Source: Bordetella parapertussis
GTDB lineage: Bacteria; Pseudomonadota; Gammaproteobacteria; Burkholderiales; Burkholderiaceae_C
Direction of reading: 5' to 3'
DNA length: 5,765 nucleotides
Assembly: GCA_945871945.1 (NCBI GenBank)
Contig: CAMBXY010000100.1
Span: forward strand, 1-5,765
The notes below the pieces were generated by a model that worked only from the letters and a program-made list of their open reading frames with translations, searched no databases and had not been told where the DNA came from. Below, piece by piece: positions 1 to 5,592 of this stretch; position 1 is the stretch's first letter, and each line of letters starts with the position of its first letter. The translations under genes were made by a program, and so were the position numbers.

Positions 1-1073
1 TCCAAGCCTGAAGACAACTCCACTTTATTTCCGTAATCACGCCCAATCACGACAGTTTTAAGGACCACTTTGTTTTCAGCTGAAACAGTGGCCACACGCA
101 AACCTGTTTTAGTGAAAATCAAGGCGCTGGGTGGCAAGCTCAGCCCTGCTGATGTGCCGGCTAATTCAAAGCTCACATTGGCAAACTCTCCCGGTAGAAG
201 CTCGGAGTTGGGGTTGTCCGCGGCCAACTGAATCAACATGCTGCCAGAGCCGGTATTGATGGTCTGCGACAAAGACATCACGGTTGCGGTGAAGGTCTTG
301 CCAGACTTGCCCGGCACAGTGAATTTAGCGACAGTTCCTTTATGGATTTGTGCCACATAAGCTTGCGGTAAATTGACATACAAACGCAGACGTTTGATAT
401 CAGAGACAACAAACAATTCGCTGCCCGCGCTCCCAGCGATATTGATGAGTGCGCCCACATCGGTATTGCGTGCGGTGACCACACCGGAAAAGGGTGCAAC
501 GATGCGGCTGAAATTCTTCAATGCTTCAATGCGGTTGACGTTGGCTTGGGAGGCCGCCACGATGGCTTGTTTGACTTTGTAGTCACCGAGTTTTTCTTCG
601 ACTGCCTGAGAAGACACAAAGTTGGTGGCCAGCAATGACTGCCAGCGCTTGGCGGTGTTTTCAGAAAGTGCGGCATTGGCTTGGGTGCTGGCCAACTCAG
701 CTTTTGCCTGAAGGATTTGTTGATCCAGGTCGGGCGTATCAATCTCGGCTAAAAGTTGACCTGCTTTCACAGGGGTGCCTATATCGGCTTTCCAACTTTT
801 TAAGTAACCGCTGATACGGGAATGGATGGACGCTTTGGAAAAAGCTTCGATTCGACCGGGTAACTCCAAACTGGCAGAGCCCGTGGCGATAGAGGGCGCA
901 ATCACGCTCACCGTCATCACAGCTTGCGCTTGAGCGCGATCATTGAGACGAACCGCATCAGACTGGCGAGCCCCCATGCCGCTGAAAACCACATAAATAG
1001 CTATTGCAGCAGCCAACACCAGTGTGGTCCATAAAAGACCGCGTGACACCTTAGGGCTTGATGACTCAAACAT
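1..1073 (-). CDS. RND efflux pump periplasmic adaptor (membrane fusion protein, HlyD/MdtA-like), 3' end missing
   Basis: Membrane fusion protein that would bridge the inner-membrane RND permease encoded just upstream to an outer-membrane channel. The frame is open for 357 codons from ATG at 1073 to the window edge, so only a short C-terminal piece is lost (such proteins are usually 370-400 residues). Residues 12-30 form one hydrophobic anchor with no lipobox cysteine, so it is probably held by an uncleaved membrane helix rather than a lipid. Residues about 76-112 are the first lipoyl half (ISGYLKSWKADIGTPVKAGQ), 115-187 a Gln/Ala-rich alpha-hairpin, and 187-210 the second lipoyl half (RIVAPFSGVVTARNTDVGAL). 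A beta-barrel and the start of a membrane-proximal domain follow. The start overlaps the permease stop by 8 bp and has a GGAG six bases upstream, which suggests translational coupling. Family assignment is firm; the substrate is unknown. Confidence 0.93.
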   Translation of the reverse strand, partial: MFESSSPKVSRGLLWTTLVLAAAIAIYVVFSGMGARQSDAVRLNDRAQAQAVMTVSVIAPSIATGSASLELPGRIEAFSKASIHSRISGYLKSWKADIGTPVKAGQLLAEIDTPDLDQQILQAKAELASTQANAALSENTAKRWQSLLATNFVSSQAVEEKLGDYKVKQAIVAASQANVNRIEALKNFSRIVAPFSGVVTARNTDVGALINIAGSAGSELFVVSDIKRLRLYVNLPQAYVAQIHKGTVAKFTVPGKSGKTFTATVMSLSQTINTGSGSMLIQLAADNPNSELLPGEFANVSFELAGTSAGLSLPPSALIFTKTGLRVATVSAENKVVLKTVVIGRDYGNKVELSSGL

Positions 1074-4000
1074 GACTGACTCCGAATGACGAGGGGGTGG
1101 CGAGTGATGAACTACGCTTTGAATGAACCATACTGAAAATAAGGGGAACAATGACCAGGGTAGCGACAGTCGCGAAACACAGGCCGCCAATCACGGCTTT
1201 GCCCAGTGGCGCATTTTGTTCGCCGCCTTCACCCAGCCCCAAGGCCATGGGAATCATGCCAATGATCATGGCCAAAGCCGTCATCAGCACGGGTCTGAAA
1301 CGCACAAAGCCTGCATCCAAAGCTGCGGCCAGTGGGTCTCCCCATTCTTCGAGACGCTCGCGCGCAAAGGTGATCACCAACACACTGTTGGCGGTGGCCA
1401 CACCCATGCACATGATGGCACCCGTGAGCGCGGGCACCGACAGTGTGGTTCGCGTGGCAAACAGTATCCAGACAATACCCGCTAGCGCACTGGGCAAGGC
1501 ACTGATGATCACAAGGGGATCTCGCCAAGACTGAAAGTTGACCACGATCAAGAAATAAATCAGCACCACGGCGGCCAGCAATCCCCACAACAAACCAGAA
1601 AAGGCTTTTTCCATGGTGCGTACCTGCCCTAGCAAAACCACTTTGCTTCCTTTGGGCAGATCGGCTTGAGTCTCAGCGATGAGGCGACGAACCTCTTTGG
1701 CAACAGTGCCTAAATCAGTGTCTTGTGTGGTGGCATTGATTTGCACCATGGGTTGCATGTCGTACTGACTCACCACGGCATTTCGTGTGCTGCGGCTAAA
1801 ACTGGCAATCCCACCCAATAACTGCTGATGGTTGTTGCTGCCAGAGGACACGGGAATGTTGGCCAAGTCGTTGAGCGAATCTAGGTTGTACTGGGGTGCT
1901 TGCATGACCACGCTGTAAGAGATGCCGTTGGCAGGATTGAGCCAAAAGGTGGGTGCAACTTGGCTGCTGCCGGCCAGGTTGACCACCATGTTGTTGGTCA
2001 CGTCTTTGGGGGTGATACCCAAGTCTTGGGCTTGAGCGCGGTCCATGGTCACATCAATGGCAGGACTCTTGGAAGACTGCTGTATGCGTGCATCCGCCAC
2101 ACCGGGAATCATGCGTATTTCTTTCAGCAACTTATTGGCATAGTCGAAGTTGTCTGCCAAATTGGCACCGCGTATTTGTATATCGATGGGTGCGGGCGCG
2201 CCAAAATTCAAGATTTGACTGACGATATCAGCGGGTGGAAAAGAAAACACTGTGTCGGGGAATTCACGCGGCAAGGTTTCGCGCAACTCACGCACATAGT
2301 CGGCTGTGGGTAAATGGCCTTTACGCAAAGCGATTTGTATATCGCCATCTTGGGAGCCAATGACACCGGTATTGTTGTAAATCAAATTAATCCAGCTAGG
2401 GGGTAGACCTATGTTGTCAACCAAGCTGGATATTTCTTCTGCGGGTATGACCTTTTTTATAGACTTTTCAATCATGGCAAAACGCGATGCAGTCTCTTCG
2501 ACCCTGGTGCCAATGGGCACTCGCGCATGGATCAGAATTTGTCCGCCATCCACATCAGGAAAGAAATTGCTGCCCAAATAGGGCAGCAAGGCAAAAGAGC
2601 CCAAGACAAAGCTCATGAACACCACCACCACTTTGCTTCGGTTGAGCAAGGCCAAATGCAGGATATTTTTATAGCCCTCGCGGAACTGCTCAAAACCAGC
2701 TTCAAAGCTGCGTTGAAACAATACCAAGGGATTGCGACTGGGAGGCAATGGGGCATGTGGTTTAAGCAGGTAATTGGCCATGGTGGGAACCAAGGTGCGC
2801 GACAGCAAAAATGAGAAAGCCATGGCAAGCATCACAGCTTCAGCCATGGGAACAAACAAAAAGCGCGATACGCCGTCCAAAAAGAACATGGGCACAAACA
2901 CAATACAAATACACAGCAGAGAAATAAAGGCAGGTGTGACGATTTGCGCCGCGCCATCCAAAATGGCGGTTTCAACTTCCTTGCCTTGCTCAAGGTGCCA
3001 GTTGATGTTTTCAATGGTGACGGTGGCGTCGTCAACCAAAATACCCACCGCCAAAGCCAAGCCGCCCAAGGTCATGAGGTTGAGGGTTTCACCCAGGGCT
3101 GCCAAGCCAATCAGGGCGCCCAATATAGACAAGGGAATAGAGATGGCGATGATGACGGTTGAGCGCCAACTGCCCAGAAAGAGGAATACCAAAAAACTGG
3201 TTAATGCAGCTGCAATGGCGGCTTCCATCGCCACTGCGCTGATGGCGGCTCGCACAAAAATGGATTGATCGTTGATGGGCTTGACGACCAAAGTGGGCGG
3301 CAAAGACGACTTGATGCTCTCAAGTTTTTCGCGAACACCATCCACGATAGCCAAAGTTGAGGTGCTGCCGTTTTTCAAAACAGACATCAACACAGAGCGA
3401 TTGCCATCGACATGGACGATATTGGTTTGCGGCGAATTGCCGTCATGCACATCGGCCACATCACGCAAATAAATCATGGCGCCATTGACCGACTTGACGG
3501 GTAAATTTGCCAGGTCTTTGATTTCAGCCGCGGCATTGTTTAAGTTGATGGTGTATTCAAAGCTGCCGATTTTTTGCGTTCCTACTGGCGTGACAATGTT
3601 TTGCGCAGCCAAAGCGCTGGCCACATCTTGTGCACTCAGTCCTCGGGCTTGCAATTCTGGCAATTTCAAATCTATTTGAACCAAACGCGATTTGCCGCCA
3701 TAAGGAAAGGGAATGGCCGCACCTGCCACCGTGACCAGTGGCGTTCGTACTTGTGTGAGACCGATATCAGCCAAGTTTTGTTCGGACAGTCCTTGGCCCG
3801 AGAGAGCCAGTTGCAAAATAGGGACGGTGGAGGCGTTGTAGTTGACGATCAAAGGCGGCAATGCGCCAGGCGGCATTTGGCGAACCATCAATTGCGAGAT
3901 TGCCGTGACTTGGGCATTGGCAACAGCGATGTTGACCCCGGGGTGGAAAAAGATTTTCACAATGCCAACACCTGCATAGGAGTTGGCCTCTATGTGCTCA

Positions 4001-4239
4001 ATGTCGTTGACCGTCGTGGATAACACACGCTGATACAGGGTGGTGATGCGTCCAGCCATTTGGTCGGGCGGTAAACCTGTATAGGCCCAAGCCACAGCGA
4101 TCACCGGAATACGAATTTCAGGAAAAATATCTGTTGGGGTTTTGAGGGCGGCTAAAGGACCCAGCACCAATATTAGCAGGGCCATCACCACAAATGTGTA
4201 GGGTCGCTTAAGGGCGGTTCCAACAATATCAAATGCCAT
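1066..4239 (-). CDS. RND-family efflux permease (AcrB/MdtB-like inner-membrane proton/substrate antiporter)
   Basis: Inner-membrane component of a tripartite efflux pump, expected to work as a proton-driven trimer. It has the full family length (1057 residues) and the duplicated RND layout: TM1 at about 14-31, a large periplasmic loop, TM2-6 at about 336-481, TM7 at about 535-553, a second periplasmic loop, and TM8-12 at about 881-1035. The TM4 motif GILVDDATVTIEN carries the proton-relay pair D403/D404. Against AcrB, R980 and T987 match R971 and T978. The TM10 motif GVATANSVLVITFA has A950 where AcrB has the essential K940. The Asp pair points to the drug/organic-compound (HAE-like) branch rather than to CusA-type metal pumps, but the substrate cannot be read from sequence. 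ATG 4239 is preceded by AAAGGG nine bases upstream. The gene lies 61 bp after the peroxiredoxin stop and overlaps the adaptor by 8 bp. The order permease-then-adaptor is the reverse of acrAB. Confidence 0.96.
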   Translation of the reverse strand: MAFDIVGTALKRPYTFVVMALLILVLGPLAALKTPTDIFPEIRIPVIAVAWAYTGLPPDQMAGRITTLYQRVLSTTVNDIEHIEANSYAGVGIVKIFFHPGVNIAVANAQVTAISQLMVRQMPPGALPPLIVNYNASTVPILQLALSGQGLSEQNLADIGLTQVRTPLVTVAGAAIPFPYGGKSRLVQIDLKLPELQARGLSAQDVASALAAQNIVTPVGTQKIGSFEYTINLNNAAAEIKDLANLPVKSVNGAMIYLRDVADVHDGNSPQTNIVHVDGNRSVLMSVLKNGSTSTLAIVDGVREKLESIKSSLPPTLVVKPINDQSIFVRAAISAVAMEAAIAAALTSFLVFLFLGSWRSTVIIAISIPLSILGALIGLAALGETLNLMTLGGLALAVGILVDDATVTIENINWHLEQGKEVETAILDGAAQIVTPAFISLLCICIVFVPMFFLDGVSRFLFVPMAEAVMLAMAFSFLLSRTLVPTMANYLLKPHAPLPPSRNPLVLFQRSFEAGFEQFREGYKNILHLALLNRSKVVVVFMSFVLGSFALLPYLGSNFFPDVDGGQILIHARVPIGTRVEETASRFAMIEKSIKKVIPAEEISSLVDNIGLPPSWINLIYNNTGVIGSQDGDIQIALRKGHLPTADYVRELRETLPREFPDTVFSFPPADIVSQILNFGAPAPIDIQIRGANLADNFDYANKLLKEIRMIPGVADARIQQSSKSPAIDVTMDRAQAQDLGITPKDVTNNMVVNLAGSSQVAPTFWLNPANGISYSVVMQAPQYNLDSLNDLANIPVSSGSNNHQQLLGGIASFSRSTRNAVVSQYDMQPMVQINATTQDTDLGTVAKEVRRLIAETQADLPKGSKVVLLGQVRTMEKAFSGLLWGLLAAVVLIYFLIVVNFQSWRDPLVIISALPSALAGIVWILFATRTTLSVPALTGAIMCMGVATANSVLVITFARERLEEWGDPLAAALDAGFVRFRPVLMTALAMIIGMIPMALGLGEGGEQNAPLGKAVIGGLCFATVATLVIVPLIFSMVHSKRSSSLATPSSFGVSHV
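1080..1083 (-). promoter_or_regulatory. Ribosome binding site of the adaptor gene, inside the permease coding sequence
   Basis: On the minus strand GGAG lies six bases before ATG 1073, within the last codons of the permease gene. It supports that start over other possible starts and implies that adaptor translation is coupled to permease translation. Confidence 0.6.
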
Positions 4240-4300
4240 ACAACAAGGCCCTTTAGGTCACTTCAAAAAACGCGTAATTAAATGCAAAGAATGGGCTGCA

Positions 4301-4858
4301 TTATGGAACAGCTTTTAAATAGTCCAGCACCCATGCTGCATCAGAATCACTTGGAAAAATGGGGTAGTGCACAGTTTGAATCACGCCATGATGCGCGACG
4401 ACGGTTAATCGCTTAAGCAAGGTCTGACCCAAAGATTCGAAAGTGGGTAAATTTAAACTTTTCTGAAAATGTAAATGCTCATCACTCAGAACAGGAAATG
4501 GCAACTGCAAACGCTCGACCATTTCTTGTTGGTATGCCGTGTCTTGGGTACTCAGGCCAAAGACTTGCGCCCCCAAAGCTTTGAAAGAAGGATGGGCTTG
4601 CTTATAAGCATTGGATTGGGGGGTGCAACCACGAGCGCCTGCAATGTGGTCCCATCCTGGGGGCAAGGCCACGCCGGGCACACCCGTCATGGGATAACAG
4701 TAAATCACCACCCATCCCGTCAAAAGCGAAACATCCACTTTAGCTGCGTGGGTGCCTATCAAGATAACAGCAGGCAGGGGCAGACCTAACAAATGCTTGG
4801 CAGCGCCATCGTCGAAAGGAACAGGCAAGTTATCGGGGGTTGTGTCGTAGTTAGACAT
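4301..4858 (-). CDS. Atypical AhpC/TSA-family peroxiredoxin (BCP-like), lacking the usual second cysteine
   Basis: Probable thiol peroxidase of the thioredoxin fold, cytosolic (no signal peptide), which would reduce hydroperoxides. The 185-residue protein has the core strand WVVIYCYP (49-56), then an extended loop GWDHIAGARGCTPQSNAY (68-85) with the candidate peroxidatic C78. Downstream are the fold motif VFGLSTQD and LLKRLT (147-152), whose R150 is a candidate active-site arginine. In BCP-type enzymes, and as I recall in this subfamily (GCTPQSC), a second cysteine follows five residues later; here it is N83. The only other cysteine is C54 in the core strand. I chose ATG 4858 because relatives seem to begin shortly before the LPVPFDDGAAKHL segment. 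A GTG at 4900 would add 14 residues, including a cysteine. Neither start has a convincing ribosome site. It lies 61 bp upstream of the pump genes on the same strand, so co-transcription is possible. Confidence 0.83.
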   Translation of the reverse strand: MSNYDTTPDNLPVPFDDGAAKHLLGLPLPAVILIGTHAAKVDVSLLTGWVVIYCYPMTGVPGVALPPGWDHIAGARGCTPQSNAYKQAHPSFKALGAQVFGLSTQDTAYQQEMVERLQLPFPVLSDEHLHFQKSLNLPTFESLGQTLLKRLTVVAHHGVIQTVHYPIFPSDSDAAWVLDYLKAVP

Positions 4859-4875
4859 GGAGGCACAAGAGGTTG

Positions 4876-4891
4876 CAAAATAGCCATTTTG
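4876..4891. promoter_or_regulatory. Short perfect palindrome in the divergent peroxiredoxin/VOC promoter region
   Basis: CAAAAT and ATTTTG form six-base arms around AGCC. The palindrome sits 18-33 bp upstream of the peroxiredoxin ATG at 4858 and 45-60 bp upstream of the divergent VOC start. The position suits an operator, but six-base arms can arise by chance, and if the GTG start at 4900 is used the site is coding. I could not find a clear -35/-10 pair for either gene. Confidence 0.25.
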
Positions 4892-4935
4892 GCCCAACAC
4901 ACCACACCAACTTGAGATAAAGAAAGTTATTCACC

Positions 4936-5310
4936 ATGATTCTTGGGATGAACCATTTCACTGCTATGGCGAAAGACCCAGCTGCAACGCTGGATTTTTA
5001 TGAGCGACTGATTGGCTTAAAGGTGGGCCCTAGGCCAGACTTGGGTTTTCCTGGTGCTTGGTTGTATGCAGGTGACACTGCGGTGCTTCATTTGTATTTT
5101 GAGCGGCCTATTCCAGATCCACCTGCGGGTGTCATAGACCACATGGCATTCACGGCAAGGGACTTGAAAACAGTTAAAGCCACTTTTGACGCGATGGGAT
5201 ACCCGTATAAATTGCAGCATAGACCCCAAGGTCCTTGGCAGTTGTTTTGTTTAGATCCCAGTGGCGCCAAGGTGGAGTTGAACTTTAGTCCCAGCGAAAG
5301 CTTGGATTAG
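4936..5310 (+). CDS. VOC-superfamily protein (glyoxalase / bleomycin-resistance / extradiol-dioxygenase fold)
   Basis: Small cytosolic metalloprotein of 124 residues, the usual size of a single VOC domain built from two beta-alpha-beta-beta-beta units. The first unit starts MILGMNHFTAMAKD and includes LDFYERLIGLKVG. The second starts VIDHMAFTARDL and ends with LDPSGAKVELNF. Candidate metal ligands at the four classical positions are H7, H52 (AVLHLYF), H69 and E114, so the metal site looks complete. The reaction is not identifiable: members include glyoxalases, dioxygenases, epimerases and resistance proteins. The ATG at 4936 fits the family start, and a weak GAAAG lies about nine bases upstream. 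It is transcribed away from the peroxiredoxin gene, with a shared upstream region of only 35-77 bp. No obvious terminator follows before the tRNA fragment. Confidence 0.9.
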   Translation: MILGMNHFTAMAKDPAATLDFYERLIGLKVGPRPDLGFPGAWLYAGDTAVLHLYFERPIPDPPAGVIDHMAFTARDLKTVKATFDAMGYPYKLQHRPQGPWQLFCLDPSGAKVELNFSPSESLD

Positions 5311-5363
5311 CTCTTAAATCGCCGAAGCTATAGACCTTAACTTTTATGAGTGCCAATAAATTT

Positions 5364-5408
5364 TGGTGGCGCTTCACGGATTCGAACCGCGGACCTGTGG
5401 ATTATGAT
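5364..5408 (-). tRNA. 3' half of elongator tRNA-Met (CAU), truncated at the anticodon loop; attachment-site remnant, not a functional tRNA
   Basis: Read on the minus strand the segment fits canonical tRNA positions 32-76. The anticodon loop is ATCATAA (anticodon CAU), the 3' anticodon strand TCCAC and the variable region AGGTC. The T stem CGCGG/CCGTG pairs fully (one G-T) around loop TTCGAAT. The acceptor 3' strand is AAGCGCC, the discriminator A, and CCA is encoded. A 5' acceptor strand GGCGCTT, a D arm and a correctly spaced 5' anticodon strand are all missing from the sequence to the right. The anticodon loop with TCATAA and the variable AGGTC resemble elongator rather than initiator tRNA-Met. 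The best explanation is the duplicated tRNA 3' end left when an element integrates into a tRNA gene. Confidence 0.8.
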
Positions 5409-5427
5409 GAAGAAAAATCCACAGGTC
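5392..5427. other. Attachment-site core: perfect 12-bp dyad spanning the tRNA/element junction
   Basis: GACCTGTGGATT (5392-5403) and AATCCACAGGTC (5416-5427) are perfect inverted repeats around a 12-base spacer. The left arm is the tRNA anticodon 3' strand plus variable region; the right arm is not tRNA sequence in that spacing. Tyrosine integrases that target tRNA genes often bind inverted core sites around the anticodon loop and cross over there, so this is interpreted as the core of a hybrid att site (attL or attR). The exact crossover cannot be set without the other junction. Confidence 0.65.
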
Positions 5428-5475
5428 TGACAATTATACTCAATATCCATGCTGGTTTCAAGAGGTCATCTCAAA

Positions 5476-5499
5476 AGTATATAAGTGAGTATATAAGTC
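5476..5499. repeat. Tandem duplication, 12-bp period, first pair (AGTATATAAGT)
   Basis: AGTATATAAGT occurs at 5476-5486 and 5488-5498; the full 12-base units differ only in the last base. It lies between the att core and the integrase start, where arm-type integrase or excisionase sites are often found as short direct repeats. The TATATAA/TATAAG content could also supply a -10 element, but no convincing -35 was found. Confidence 0.6.
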
Positions 5500-5500
5500 A

Positions 5501-5530
5501 GAGTCGCATTTTTGAGACAAAATTCGACTC
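5501..5530. promoter_or_regulatory. 30-bp near-perfect palindrome upstream of the integrase frame
   Basis: GAGTCGCATTTT (5501-5512) and AAAATTCGACTC (5519-5530) pair at 11 of 12 positions around TGAGAC; the single mismatch is at 5507/5524. No T-run follows on either strand, so it is not a typical intrinsic terminator. A protein-binding operator (integrase, excisionase or element repressor) or an mRNA hairpin is possible. Confidence 0.5.
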
Positions 5531-5538
5531 CTAAACCT

Positions 5539-5562
5539 GACTCCATACCCGACTCCATACCC
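5539..5562. repeat. Perfect 12-bp tandem duplication, second pair (GACTCCATACCC x2)
   Basis: GACTCCATACCC is repeated exactly, head to tail; its first six bases also occur at 5526-5531, at the edge of the palindrome. The period equals that of the first tandem pair although the sequences are unrelated. The frame of the integrase is open here, so if translation began at TTG 5512 the repeat would encode a doubled DSIP; an arm-type binding site is the alternative reading. Confidence 0.6.
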
Positions 5563-5592
5563 ACCACCAAACTCACAACTCGAACAGTCTTT

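Noticed and set aside
1123..1588. Overlapping open frames of 119-127 codons on both strands within the permease 3' region
   Set aside because: They are out-of-frame shadows of a strongly conserved membrane-protein gene; their His/Gly/Ala-rich products show no domain or start signal.
4475..4789. Plus-strand 104-codon frame opposite the peroxiredoxin gene
   Set aside because: The minus-strand frame carries clear peroxiredoxin motifs; this antisense product has none.
5311..5363. Short gap after the VOC gene searched for a terminator or small gene
   Set aside because: No stem followed by a T-run and no start with a ribosome site was found; it is probably just the original sequence downstream of the tRNA.
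5364..5427. A complete tRNA-Met with an enlarged anticodon loop or intron-like insertion
   Set aside because: The dyad could be read as an anticodon stem with a larger loop, but the sequence beyond it has no D arm and no 5' acceptor strand GGCGCTT, so no full tRNA can be folded.
5392..5427. Dyad as an intrinsic transcription terminator for the VOC gene
   Set aside because: The stem is strong, but the plus-strand continuation (TGACAATTATACT) lacks a T-run and the 12-base spacer makes a poor loop. Its exact overlap with the tRNA junction favours an att core.
5346..5534. Plus-strand 62-codon open frame reading RFTDSNRGPVDYD
   Set aside because: It is the antisense translation of the tRNA-Met fragment, a well-known source of spurious hypothetical proteins, and it crosses the att dyad and the first tandem repeat.
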